Positions 8,594 to 17,163 of a stretch of DNA of 64,000 nt are shown piece by piece (within the stretch, counting starts at the first letter, position 1; each line of letters starts with the position of its first letter). The stretch covers positions 434,001 to 498,000 of the forward strand of contig NZ_BAAACZ010000009.1 of the NCBI RefSeq assembly GCF_039521975.1, in the 5' to 3' direction. Under the pieces are notes generated by a model that saw nothing but the letters and a program-made list of their open reading frames with translations, had not been told where the DNA came from and made no database searches. The DNA is from Alkalibacillus silvisoli (GTDB taxonomy: Bacteria; Bacillota; Bacilli; Bacillales; Alkalibacillaceae). A program made the translations under genes and the position numbers.

Positions 8594-9391
8594 GTGCATA
8601 GAGGAAAAGGAATGAAGTTTGTCGGGGACTCCAGAGTTCAAGACAAAGAACAACGTAATACAATTCCAAAAGATTACTCTGAATATCCTGGTAGAACAGA
8701 AGCATTCTGGCCGAACTATTTATTAAAAGAATGGCTAGTTGGGGCAGTATTCTTAATTGGATTTTTATGTTTTGTTGCCGTTACCCCAACAGCTTTAGAG
8801 CAACAAGCAGACCCTAACAATGCTGCTTATATCCCTTTACCAGACTGGTACTTCTTATTCTTATATGAATTACTTAAGTTTGAGTTTGCTGCGGCAGAAT
8901 ATATTGTGATCGGTACAGTCGCTATTCCAGGCTTGGCGTTTGGCGCTTTACTATTAGCACCATTCTTAGATACCAAACCAGGAAGACGACCATCACAACG
9001 TCCAATTGCAACAGGTATGATGTTAATAGGTGTACTTGCAACAATTTGGTTAACATATGAGTCTGTTGTAGCTGTTGACTGGGACGAACGTGAAGAGTAC
9101 TCAGTTGAAAATATGGTAGAGCATGAAGTCGACGAGACCCACCCAGGTTACGAGCCGTACGCGCAAAACTGTATGAGTTGTCACGGTGGTTCATTAGAAG
9201 GTGAGCCTGGTTTAGGTCCTGACCTATTAGATTTACCAACACCGGCAGATGCAATTAAAGAAATTGCAGTTGAAGGTATTGGCGATATGCCAGCTGATAT
9301 TTTTGATGGAACGGATGAAGAATTAGAGCAATTAGCTGAATTCATCGTTGAAAATACAGAAACAGATAATGGTGAAGACACAGAAGAATAA
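8594..9391 (+). CDS. qcrC: Menaquinol:cytochrome c reductase cytochrome b/c subunit
   Basis: Fusion typical of Bacillus: an N-terminal subunit-IV-like part with three membrane helices and the quinone-site motif PDWYFL (83-88), followed by a C-terminal cytochrome c domain outside the membrane with heme attachment CMSCH (193-197) and a methionine ligand in the IGDMPA segment. GTG start with AGGAGGG 7 nt upstream; the start MHRGKGMKFVGDSR is the family N-terminus. About 265 residues with a strongly acidic tail. Last gene of qcrABC; a terminator follows. Confidence 0.97.
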   Translation: MHRGKGMKFVGDSRVQDKEQRNTIPKDYSEYPGRTEAFWPNYLLKEWLVGAVFLIGFLCFVAVTPTALEQQADPNNAAYIPLPDWYFLFLYELLKFEFAAAEYIVIGTVAIPGLAFGALLLAPFLDTKPGRRPSQRPIATGMMLIGVLATIWLTYESVVAVDWDEREEYSVENMVEHEVDETHPGYEPYAQNCMSCHGGSLEGEPGLGPDLLDLPTPADAIKEIAVEGIGDMPADIFDGTDEELEQLAEFIVENTETDNGEDTEE

Positions 9392-9396
9392 AAGAC

Positions 9397-9426
9397 AAAA
9401 GCTGACTTGTAATAAGTCAGCTTTTT
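9397..9426 (+). terminator. Terminator after qcrC
   Basis: The stem AAGCTGACTT / AAGTCAGCTT (5 nt loop) is followed by a short T-run, 6 nt after the qcrC stop. Confidence 0.88.
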
Positions 9427-9457
9427 GCTTACATAACACTTTTTTAGGAGAATAGAA

Positions 9458-10039
9458 ATGATCTATTTATTAATGGACCGTAGAATTTTAATATTATTAT
9501 TGATCATCAATACGTTAGGTACAATTTATGGGTTTTATTGGTACCGATATCAGCTAGAAATAACACCTACAATCTTTATCCCATTTGTTCCAGATAGTCC
9601 AACAGCGTCTATGTTTTTTGTTATTGTATTAATTGGATTCTTATTAAATAAAAATTTTAAATATATGGAAGCTTTAGCCATGTTAACGTTATTTAAATAT
9701 GGTATATGGGCTGTTGTAATGAATATTTTAACTTTTATGCATGGACAACCTGTCACACTAATTGCCTTAATGCTAATCGCATCCCATGGAGCAATGGCCA
9801 TTCAAGCTTTATTGTATTCGCCGTTTTTTAAAATTGAAATGAAGCATTTAGTGGTTGCAGCTGTTTGGACACTTCATAATGATGTGATTGATTATGTTTA
9901 TGGTCATATGCCTATGTATCCTACATTATCTCAATTTCAAGACCACATTGGTTATTTCACATTTTGGTTAAGTTTGCTGTCAATTTTACTTGTTTACCTT
10001 TTTGGAATGAAAAGAACACGTTCTACTCATTTAGCATAA
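9458..10039 (+). CDS. ypjA: YpjA family membrane protein (DUF1405)
   Basis: 193 residues with about five or six hydrophobic helices and short connecting loops. Family features: an N-terminal hydrophobic helix followed by GFYWYRYQL, and PFVPDSPTASMFF near residue 45. Unknown role; position directly after qcrABC matches B. subtilis. TTTTTTAGGAG precedes the ATG. Likely expressed from qcr read-through or an unseen promoter. Confidence 0.87.
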   Translation: MIYLLMDRRILILLLIINTLGTIYGFYWYRYQLEITPTIFIPFVPDSPTASMFFVIVLIGFLLNKNFKYMEALAMLTLFKYGIWAVVMNILTFMHGQPVTLIALMLIASHGAMAIQALLYSPFFKIEMKHLVVAAVWTLHNDVIDYVYGHMPMYPTLSQFQDHIGYFTFWLSLLSILLVYLFGMKRTRSTHLA

Positions 10040-10076
10040 GCATATAATAAATATTAGTTAAAAGGGGATATATCAA

Positions 10077-10274
10077 ATGGGGTTAAGTAAGTTAATTATA
10101 CTTTTCATCCCTTTATATGCTTTGTCGGTCGTTGTTGACATGAGTGAGGTGGTTTTTACTATAATATTAGTGACTTCCATTATCTTAGCAACATTATTTT
10201 ATGTTGGGTGGAAAAAATACAAAGAAGACCAAGCTAGAAGCAACGAAATTGACGATGAAAAACAGTTTGACTAA
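10077..10274 (+). CDS. Short membrane protein in the ypjB position, possibly reduced YpjB
   Basis: 65 residues: a signal-like hydrophobic N-terminus (LSKLIILFIPLYALSVVV), a short linker, one membrane helix (about 25-45) and a basic-acidic tail beginning WKKYKEDQ. The ATG follows AAAGGGGAT. In B. subtilis the gene in this slot is ypjB, a sporulation-linked protein of more than 250 residues with an N-terminal signal and a C-terminal anchor ending in a similar WKKYK. The present gene looks like those two ends without the extracellular middle. This is inference from position and layout; an unrelated small protein is possible. Confidence 0.6.
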   Translation: MGLSKLIILFIPLYALSVVVDMSEVVFTIILVTSIILATLFYVGWKKYKEDQARSNEIDDEKQFD

Positions 10275-10312
10275 AATTGACTATAGATAGATAACAATGA
10301 GGAGGAGTCGGT

Positions 10313-10996
10313 ATGGGAATCGGGACTTTCTTAATTTATTTTGCGATTTTGTTGCTACTCCCGCTCTGGGCGCAAAATAAAGTTAAAAAAACATACAAGA
10401 AACATATGAGGATCAGAAACTCTTCTAACATGACAGGAGCAGAGGTCGCGAGAAGGTTGTTGCAAGAAAATGGAATTTATGATGTGAAAGTTGAAGAGAC
10501 AAAGGGTTTTCTTTCAGATCATTACGATCCAAGGAAGAAAGTCGTCCGTTTATCTTCTCACAATTACCACGAACCTTCCCAATCAGCTGCAGCGATTGCA
10601 GCTCATGAAGTTGGACATGCTGTACAAGATTTTGAAGAATACGCATTCTTGCGATTTAGACATGCTTTAGTACCTGCAGCAAGCCTTGGTTCCAATATGT
10701 CTTTCTTCTTTATCATTGCAGGCATTATTTTTACTTCGGCGCAAATGTTTTTAGTCGGGATTATTTTTATGGCATTTGCTGTCTTGTTCCAGCTGGTCAC
10801 ATTACCTGTAGAATTTGATGCGTCCAACCGAGCAATGGGGCAATTAGTGAGTACAGGTATGATTGGAAGTGCAGAGCATAGAGAAACGAAAAAAGTTCTT
10901 GATGCCGCTGCTTGGACATATGTCGCGGGTGCAGTAGTTGCCTTAATGGAGCTAATTCGTTTTATATTTATGTTTCTCCATATGGCAGACGATTAA
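10313..10996 (+). CDS. YugP-type integral membrane zinc metallopeptidase
   Basis: 227 residues with an N-terminal membrane helix, the zinc-binding HEVGH (98-102), and a downstream EFDASNRA segment, the pattern of the neutral zinc metallopeptidase family related to YugP (PF04298). Two or more hydrophobic helices follow the catalytic site (about 125-170 and 200-222). Substrate unknown; likely acts on membrane proteins. AGGAGGAG precedes the ATG. A hairpin terminator stands about 60 nt downstream, between this gene and the converging YitT gene. Confidence 0.9.
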   Translation: MGIGTFLIYFAILLLLPLWAQNKVKKTYKKHMRIRNSSNMTGAEVARRLLQENGIYDVKVEETKGFLSDHYDPRKKVVRLSSHNYHEPSQSAAAIAAHEVGHAVQDFEEYAFLRFRHALVPAASLGSNMSFFFIIAGIIFTSAQMFLVGIIFMAFAVLFQLVTLPVEFDASNRAMGQLVSTGMIGSAEHRETKKVLDAAAWTYVAGAVVALMELIRFIFMFLHMADD

Positions 10997-11056
10997 TTTT
11001 ATTAAATGCTAAAATCAATGACTATTCACAAAGAGGTAAAAAATAGTTAATAATAG

Positions 11057-11098
11057 AAATCCGAACGATTCATCATCAATGAATTCGTTCGGATTTTT
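11057..11098. terminator. Terminator hairpin, copy 1 of a duplicated element
   Basis: A long stem AAATCCGAACGA(a)TTCAT / ATGAATTCGTTCGGATTT with one bulge and a 5 nt loop is followed by TTTTT on the plus strand. It ends transcription from the metallopeptidase gene. The same arm sequence recurs near 57152-57195. The remaining 130 bases up to the YitT stop show no gene. Confidence 0.85.
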
Positions 11099-11224
11099 GC
11101 GGTTTTAATAGCTACTCATCTAACATAAGAAATCGAATGTTCGTATTTTAACAACTCTATTTTCACCCCAACTTCATCAATTTTAAAGAGGTTTAGCCGA
11201 CATCTTAAGCTGATAAATTACAAA

Positions 11225-12091
11225 CTAATTAATAGGCTTTTTATCTTCATCTAACGTAAAGCCCTCTCCTAATACATCATGTACATGAGAAACAGTTACA
11301 AATGCGTGAGGGTCAATCTCTTGAATAATATTTTTTAATTTAACAATTTCATTTTTCCCAACTACACAATAAAGGATATGACGATCGTTGCCTGTGTAAT
11401 ACCCTTTTCCATTAATAATCGTTATACCACGTTCCATCTGTTCAGTGATACCTTTAGCTAGTTCATCACTAAGCTCTGATATAATAATCACACCACGCGC
11501 GGCATAAGCTCCTTCTTGAATGAAATCAATAATTCTTGCACCGATAAATACCGCTACTAAAGTATACATACCTTCTACTTCATTTAAATAAAACACAACA
11601 GAAGCGAGAATAACGAGCGCATCAAACAAGAACATAGTCCTACCCATGCTCCATCCAGCGTATTTGTTTACAAGACGAGCAATTATATCTACTCCACCAG
11701 TTGTCCCACCAAATCGGAATATTATACCTAATCCAACTCCGATAAATGTTCCAGCGAATAATGCAGCCAAAGTCATATCGTTTTGTAATGAAAATGCTGG
11801 GTAAGCTTGAAATACCCATAAATAGACTGATACAGCAATGGTTCCGATGATCGTGTAAATAAAAGTGATTCTTCCTAACAACTTTAGTCCAATAAAAAAT
11901 ACGGGTATGTTTAATACTAAATTCATAATTCCAGGATCCCATGAAAATAAAAAGTATAATAACAAAGTGATTCCGGTAAATCCACCTTCTGATAAATTGT
12001 TTTGCATATTAAAATTAACAATACCAAATGAGAATATAGCAGCTCCAATTAAAATAAAGATAACGTTTTTTACTTTTATACCTTGAAACAT
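11225..12091 (-). CDS. ypjC: YitT family membrane protein (YpjC)
   Basis: 288 residues: five predicted membrane helices in the first two thirds (YitT_membrane) and a C-terminal cytosolic DUF2179 domain (about 205-285, containing ITEQMERGITIINGKG). The transport-like motif FRFGGTTGGVDI lies near residue 115. The ATG chosen has GGAGGG 5 nt upstream; an in-frame ATG seven codons earlier lacks a site. Transport substrate unknown. Oriented against its neighbours; in B. subtilis ypjC also lies between ypjB and ypjD. Confidence 0.9.
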   Translation of the reverse strand: MFQGIKVKNVIFILIGAAIFSFGIVNFNMQNNLSEGGFTGITLLLYFLFSWDPGIMNLVLNIPVFFIGLKLLGRITFIYTIIGTIAVSVYLWVFQAYPAFSLQNDMTLAALFAGTFIGVGLGIIFRFGGTTGGVDIIARLVNKYAGWSMGRTMFLFDALVILASVVFYLNEVEGMYTLVAVFIGARIIDFIQEGAYAARGVIIISELSDELAKGITEQMERGITIINGKGYYTGNDRHILYCVVGKNEIVKLKNIIQEIDPHAFVTVSHVHDVLGEGFTLDEDKKPIN

Positions 12092-12286
12092 CTTAGCCCT
12101 CCATAAAAACAAATTACACTCAAACCATTATAGCCAAATTTAGCCAATGCAGCAATTTCTTATTGTAAATCAATATCATATTAATTCGTTAAATTCGTAA
12201 AGATAAAATATTTAAATTGAATGATTTGTCAAAACCTTATTCTTTAGCTAACATTATGATAGATTATAAAGAGGAAGTGATTGCTA

Positions 12287-12625
12287 GTGGCTAATCAACA
12301 TACGACTGAAGAAATGCAAAAACGTGTACATGCATTTATTAGTCAATTTGAAGAAGGGTACTTTTCACCCTTAGCTATGATGACGAGATTAACTGAGGAA
12401 ATGGGTGAATTAGCCCGTGAAATCAACCACTATTATGGTGAAAAACCGAAAAAATCTACTGAAGGTGAGAAAGAATTAGAAGAGGAACTAGGTGATTTAC
12501 TTTTCGTGATCATCACACTAGCTAATTCATTAAACATTGATTTAAACGAAGCATTCGACAGAAGTATGTCAAAAATTGAAATTAGAGATCAAGATCGTTG
12601 GACGAAAAAGGAGAATGAATCATGA
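12287..12625 (+). CDS. ypjD: MazG-type nucleotide pyrophosphohydrolase YpjD
   Basis: 112 residues. The acidic MazG metal-binding helices are visible: RLTEEMGELAREI and EEELGDLLFVII, the pattern that hydrolyses non-canonical or excess NTPs to monophosphates. GTG start (MANQHTTEEM) is preferred over a TTG two codons upstream because GAGGAAG then has a 9 nt spacer. Its last four bases overlap the dapB start (ATGA), so the pair is translationally coupled. Confidence 0.9.
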   Translation: MANQHTTEEMQKRVHAFISQFEEGYFSPLAMMTRLTEEMGELAREINHYYGEKPKKSTEGEKELEEELGDLLFVIITLANSLNIDLNEAFDRSMSKIEIRDQDRWTKKENES

Positions 12626-13425
12626 CTGAAACAATCAACATTATTTTAGCAGGACCTCGAGGTAAAATGGGAACAGAAGCCCTTAAATTAATCGAACGTA
12701 CCGAGCATTTTAATTTAGTTGGGTGCATTGATCGTAAGAATGAAGGGTTATCTATAAAAGATATAGATGGTCTCCCTGATATAGAAGCGTCAATTTACAC
12801 TAATGCTAGTGAAGCATTTGACCGTTTGAACGCAGATGTATTAATCGATTTAACAAACCCTGAAGTTGGCTATGAAAACACACGTCTAGCTTTATTACAT
12901 CAAGTAAGGCCAGTTGTTGGTACATCTGGTTTTTCAGATGAACAGTTAACGACTCTTGAACAGTTAAGTGACGAGAATAATACTGGCATTGTTATTGCGC
13001 CTAACTTTGCAATGGGTGCTGTCTTGATGATGCGTTTCTCTAAAATGGCAGCGAAATATTTTCCTAATGTCGAAATTATTGAAAAACATCATGACCAAAA
13101 GCTAGACGCACCATCTGGTACAGCAGTGAAAACAGCACAAATGATCCAAGAGTCAAGACAAGCACAACGACAAGGTCATCCTGAAGAGAAGGAAACGATT
13201 GATGGTGCTAGAGGTGCAGGCTTTGATGGGTTTAGAATCCATAGTGTTCGACTACCAGGATATATCGCTGAACAAGAAGTCACCTTTGGTCAAACAGGTC
13301 AAACACTTAAAATTACACATAGTTCAATGGACCGTTATTCCTTTATGAGTGGTGTTCAGTTTGCAGTCGAACAAGTTGTCGAAATGGATGATTATGTTTA
13401 CGGTTTAGAAAATTTAATGGAATAG
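12622..13425 (+). CDS. dapB: 4-Hydroxy-tetrahydrodipicolinate reductase
   Basis: NAD(P)H-dependent reduction in the lysine/diaminopimelate pathway, feeding peptidoglycan and dipicolinate. 267 residues. NAD-binding loop AGPRGKMG at the N-terminus; GTSGFS; the catalytic/substrate segment EIIEKHHDQKLDAPSGTA near 152-170. Overlaps ypjD by 4 nt and is followed by mgsA, as in B. subtilis. Confidence 0.97.
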   Translation: MTETINIILAGPRGKMGTEALKLIERTEHFNLVGCIDRKNEGLSIKDIDGLPDIEASIYTNASEAFDRLNADVLIDLTNPEVGYENTRLALLHQVRPVVGTSGFSDEQLTTLEQLSDENNTGIVIAPNFAMGAVLMMRFSKMAAKYFPNVEIIEKHHDQKLDAPSGTAVKTAQMIQESRQAQRQGHPEEKETIDGARGAGFDGFRIHSVRLPGYIAEQEVTFGQTGQTLKITHSSMDRYSFMSGVQFAVEQVVEMDDYVYGLENLME

Positions 13426-13438
13426 TAGGTGAAATCAA

Positions 13439-13855
13439 TTGAAAATAGCTTTAATCGCGCACGATCAAAAGAAGCAAAATTTACTAAACTTCGTCACAGC
13501 CTATGAACCCATTTTCAAACAACATGAGCTATTTGCAACTGGTACAACGGGGAGAAGAATTCATGAAGAAGTCGGATTAGATATTAAAAGATTACAATCT
13601 GGCCCATTAGGTGGTGACCAACAAATTGGTGCTAAGGTTGCTGAAGATGATTTAGATTTAGTGATTTTTTTTAGAGATCCTTTAACAGCACAGCCACATG
13701 AGCCCGATGTCACAGCTCTTTTAAGGTTATGTGATGTCTATAAAATTCCAGTTGCCACAAATGTTGCAACAGCAGAAATTATTGTTCGTGGCCTTGAAAA
13801 TGGGTGGTTAGACTGGAGAAAACTTAAAGAATCGGTAGGGCTATATCATGAGTAA
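13439..13855 (+). CDS. mgsA: Methylglyoxal synthase
   Basis: Converts dihydroxyacetone phosphate to methylglyoxal, a glycolytic bypass. 138 residues. N-terminal KIALIAHDQKK, phosphate-binding TGTTG, catalytic-region SGPLGGDQQIG and the DPLTAQPHEPDV block are all present. TTG start with TAGGTGA upstream; the family N-terminus begins here. The 3' end overlaps bshA by 8 nt. Confidence 0.96.
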   Translation: MKIALIAHDQKKQNLLNFVTAYEPIFKQHELFATGTTGRRIHEEVGLDIKRLQSGPLGGDQQIGAKVAEDDLDLVIFFRDPLTAQPHEPDVTALLRLCDVYKIPVATNVATAEIIVRGLENGWLDWRKLKESVGLYHE

Positions 13856-14978
13856 GCGAATTGGTATTGTTTGTTATCCAACAGTAGGGGGTTCAGGAGT
13901 AGTCGCTACTGAGTTAGGGATATTTTTAGCGGAACAACAATATGAGGTTCATTTTATTTCGACCACAATGCCATTTAGGTTGAAGCGCCTTTATCCTAAT
14001 ATCTATTTTCATGAAGTAGAAGTGGCAAACTACCCTGTATTCAAACATCCACCATACGATTTAGCCTTAGCTAATAAAATTGCTGAAGTAGTTGACCGTG
14101 AAAAACTAGATATCATCCATGCTCACTATGCTGTGCCTCACGCCATTTGCTCGCTTTTTGCAAAACAGATGGCGTCTAGAGATGTTAAGATTGTGACGAC
14201 TTTACACGGAACAGATATTACTGTGCTTGGAGCTGATCATAGTTTAAAGAACATGATCCGCTTTGCAATCGAGCAATCAGATGCTGTAACCGCTGTGTCA
14301 CAAAGTCTAAAAGAGCAAACAAAAGATGTGTTTCAAATAGATACAGACATAAAAGTGATTCATAATTTCGTTGATTTACGAGAGAGAGTTCCAGCTTTTG
14401 ACCAAGACTTGAAAGAGCGTATTGGCCTATCATTAGAAGACAAAGTCGTAATACATATATCAAACTTTAGAAAAGTAAAGCGAGTTGAACAAGTGGTTGA
14501 AACTTTCGCTATGGTTAAAGACAAAGTGAAATCCAAGTTATTATTAGTCGGTGATGGGCCTGAGTATGGAAGTGTAAGAGAAAAAGTAATAGACCTTAAT
14601 TTACAACAAGACGTGATTTTTTTAGGAAGACAAGATAATATCCAAGACCTACTACAAATAAGTGATGTCAAATTACTTCTTTCTGAGAAGGAAAGCTTTG
14701 GACTCGTCTTATTAGAAGCAATGAGTCAAGGTGTTCCTTGTGTTGGAACTAAAATTGGCGGCATACCTGAGGTGATTGAAGATGGGGTTAATGGTTTTAT
14801 ATGCCCATTAGGTGACTTAAGTTGTGTTGCAGAAAGAGTTGTTCGTCTTTTAACTGATCAAAATTTATGGACAGAGTTATCAAAACAATCTAAATCAATT
14901 GTTGAAAAACATTTTCAAACAGAACAAGTTGTCAGGCGATATGAAGAAGTGTATGATCACGTACTAAATAAGGATTGA
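13848..14978 (+). CDS. bshA: N-acetyl-alpha-D-glucosaminyl L-malate synthase BshA
   Basis: GT4-family glycosyltransferase that makes GlcNAc-malate, the first step of bacillithiol synthesis. 376 residues: N-terminal Rossmann domain opening with IVCYPTVGGSGVVATELG, HAHYAVPHA, and C-terminal nucleotide-sugar domain with SNFRKVKR and the ESFGLVLLEAMSQGVP motif. In B. subtilis the deacetylase gene bshB1 separates mgsA from bshA; here the two overlap, so bshB1 is not in this operon. Confidence 0.95.
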   Translation: MSKRIGIVCYPTVGGSGVVATELGIFLAEQQYEVHFISTTMPFRLKRLYPNIYFHEVEVANYPVFKHPPYDLALANKIAEVVDREKLDIIHAHYAVPHAICSLFAKQMASRDVKIVTTLHGTDITVLGADHSLKNMIRFAIEQSDAVTAVSQSLKEQTKDVFQIDTDIKVIHNFVDLRERVPAFDQDLKERIGLSLEDKVVIHISNFRKVKRVEQVVETFAMVKDKVKSKLLLVGDGPEYGSVREKVIDLNLQQDVIFLGRQDNIQDLLQISDVKLLLSEKESFGLVLLEAMSQGVPCVGTKIGGIPEVIEDGVNGFICPLGDLSCVAERVVRLLTDQNLWTELSKQSKSIVEKHFQTEQVVRRYEEVYDHVLNKD

Positions 14979-14983
14979 TAGAC

Positions 14984-16189
14984 ATGTTAGGAGAACCATT
15001 TATAAAAGCGAAAAATATTATAAATACTTTTGAAAATCATGGCTTTGAAGCTTATTTTGTAGGTGGTTCGGTGCGTGATTATTTATTAGATATACCGATT
15101 GGTGATGTCGACATTGCAACGAACGCAAAACCTGATGAAATGTTAAAGTTATTTAAAAGAACAGTTCCAGTCGGTATTGAACATGGAACCGTAATAATTA
15201 TTGATAATGGGCATGATTTTGAAGTGACAACTTATCGGACTGAAGGCGATTATGAGGATTTTAGGCGTCCGGATTCTGTTGAATTTGTAACAGATTTAAA
15301 GTTAGATTTAAGTCGTCGTGATTTTACTATTAACGCGATGGCGATGAATATGAATGGTGAGGTGATTGATCCTTATGATGGTCAATCTCATTTAAAAGAA
15401 AGAATGATTCATACAGTAGGTCTAGCTAAAGACCGCTTTTCTGAAGATGCACTTAGAATGCTTAGAGCAATCCGTTTTGCTAGTCAATTAGATTTCAACA
15501 TATCTAATGATGTGAGTGCAGCAATTCACCAATATAAAGACTTACTAAGTAAGATAGCAGTCGAACGAATTCAAGCTGAACTGTTTAAGATGTTTAAAGG
15601 TGCCGGTGTTCAACGGGGTTTATCATCATTAGAAAAGACAAAACTAGATCAAGCATTACCATTATTCAACTATGAACCGAATCTAGTTTCCAAGTTGAAA
15701 GCTCATGTGATCGATTTAATTGAGTATCCGAGTGTGGTCATAGCCGCTTTAACGTTATTAAGTGACCATCATTTCTTTGATGATTGGATCAAAACTTATA
15801 AAATATCTAATCAAATTAAGAAAGGCGCTATACTCCTAATTAACTCACTTAACCATTATAATCAAAAGGGTGTGAATGAAGAGCTTTTATACAAATTAGG
15901 TGAAAGTCAGTTCAGACCGTTCATTGAAATAGTTCATGTTATGACTGGTGAATGTTTAGAGTTAAAAGCTTTGACTATGCAGTATGAACAACTTCCTATT
16001 CATTCAAGAGGTGATTTAGCAATTTCAGGTCATGACATCATGAGTATGTTTCCAAATATGAGTAAGGGTCGTTGGATCGGCGAATATTTAGAACAGGTTG
16101 AACGGTTAGTCCTTTTAAAACAAATTTCTAATAACCATAAGGATATAGAGAGTGAGGTGAAGAGATGGAAGGAACTAGACATAAATTAA
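14984..16189 (+). CDS. cca: CCA-adding enzyme (tRNA nucleotidyltransferase)
   Basis: Adds or repairs the 3' CCA of tRNAs. 401 residues. Class II nucleotidyltransferase head: VGGSVRDYLL and the two metal aspartates in IGDVDIATNA near 40-50; DLSRRDFTINAMA and EDALRMLRAIRF follow. ATG start is chosen because AAGGA lies 9 nt upstream, whereas an upstream TTG would abut it. Overlaps birA by 25 nt. Conserved mgsA-bshA-cca-birA order. Confidence 0.95.
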   Translation: MLGEPFIKAKNIINTFENHGFEAYFVGGSVRDYLLDIPIGDVDIATNAKPDEMLKLFKRTVPVGIEHGTVIIIDNGHDFEVTTYRTEGDYEDFRRPDSVEFVTDLKLDLSRRDFTINAMAMNMNGEVIDPYDGQSHLKERMIHTVGLAKDRFSEDALRMLRAIRFASQLDFNISNDVSAAIHQYKDLLSKIAVERIQAELFKMFKGAGVQRGLSSLEKTKLDQALPLFNYEPNLVSKLKAHVIDLIEYPSVVIAALTLLSDHHFFDDWIKTYKISNQIKKGAILLINSLNHYNQKGVNEELLYKLGESQFRPFIEIVHVMTGECLELKALTMQYEQLPIHSRGDLAISGHDIMSMFPNMSKGRWIGEYLEQVERLVLLKQISNNHKDIESEVKRWKELDIN

Positions 16190-17139
16190 TTGACCTTCTT
16201 TTTCAAAATCAGGATAGTTATATTTCTGGGCAGGAACTATCAGACCAATTAAACATTTCTAGATCTGCTATATGGAAACATATGAATGAGTTGAAAAAAG
16301 CTGGATATGAGATTGAAGCTGTAACAAATAGAGGATACAGAATAGTTAATTTACCAACTGTTTTATCTGAAGATGCAATTAGATGGGGACTTGAAACAGA
16401 TTGGCTAGGTCATCATTTACATTACTACCCATCTGTCACATCAACACAAAATATTGCTCATGATTTAGCACGAGATAAAGCTTCGCATGGAACCGTAGTT
16501 ATGGCAGGTGAACAAACAAAAGGTAAGGGTAGGATGAAGCGTTATTGGGATTCTAAACAAAATGCAGGTTTATGGTTTAGTACAGTATTACGTCCTAAGT
16601 CTTTAGAGCCTAAAAACGCGACACAAATTACTTTAGTAGCTGCAGTCGCACTTGCGAAGGTTATGTCTAATTATAGTATACCTGTAAGAATAAAGTGGCC
16701 CAATGATTTGTTTATAGGTGAGAGGAAACTGTCAGGCATTTTAACTGAGATGCAGGCAGAACAAGATCAAATCGACTATATTATTTTAGGAATCGGAATT
16801 AATGTTAATCATGATAAGAACGATTTTGACCAATCGATCGTGAATCAAGCAACGTCTTTAAAAATCTATGCGGAAGAACAAATTAATTTAAACGATTTAT
16901 TTAAAAGCGTTGCTAAAGAGTTCGAATTACAATATGAAAGATTTATTGAACAAGGGTTTAAGCCGATTAAATCAGAGTGGGAAAGTTACGCATACAAAAT
17001 GGGAGAATGGCTAAAAGTACGTGCACAAGGTGAGTGGAACGCTAAATTGGTTGGTATACATGAAGATGGTGCACTAAAAGTGATCGATGAAAATGGACAA
17101 GAACACTTACTGTATTCTGCTGAAATATTATGGTCTTAA
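16165..17139 (+). CDS. birA: Biotin-protein ligase / biotin operon repressor BirA
   Basis: Attaches biotin to acetyl-CoA carboxylase and, with biotinyl-AMP bound, represses biotin genes. 324 residues: N-terminal winged helix-turn-helix (QELSDQLNISRSAIWKH, about 23-39), a central ligase domain with the adenylate-binding GKGRMKRYWDS (consensus GRGR partly changed to GKGR) and KWPNDLFIGERKLSGIL, and a small SH3-like C-terminal domain. Start codon lies inside the end of cca with GAGGTGAAGAG upstream. Confidence 0.95.
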   Translation: MEGTRHKLIDLLFQNQDSYISGQELSDQLNISRSAIWKHMNELKKAGYEIEAVTNRGYRIVNLPTVLSEDAIRWGLETDWLGHHLHYYPSVTSTQNIAHDLARDKASHGTVVMAGEQTKGKGRMKRYWDSKQNAGLWFSTVLRPKSLEPKNATQITLVAAVALAKVMSNYSIPVRIKWPNDLFIGERKLSGILTEMQAEQDQIDYIILGIGINVNHDKNDFDQSIVNQATSLKIYAEEQINLNDLFKSVAKEFELQYERFIEQGFKPIKSEWESYAYKMGEWLKVRAQGEWNAKLVGIHEDGALKVIDENGQEHLLYSAEILWS

Positions 17140-17163
17140 TAGATTATTAAGAGGTGTTAATAG

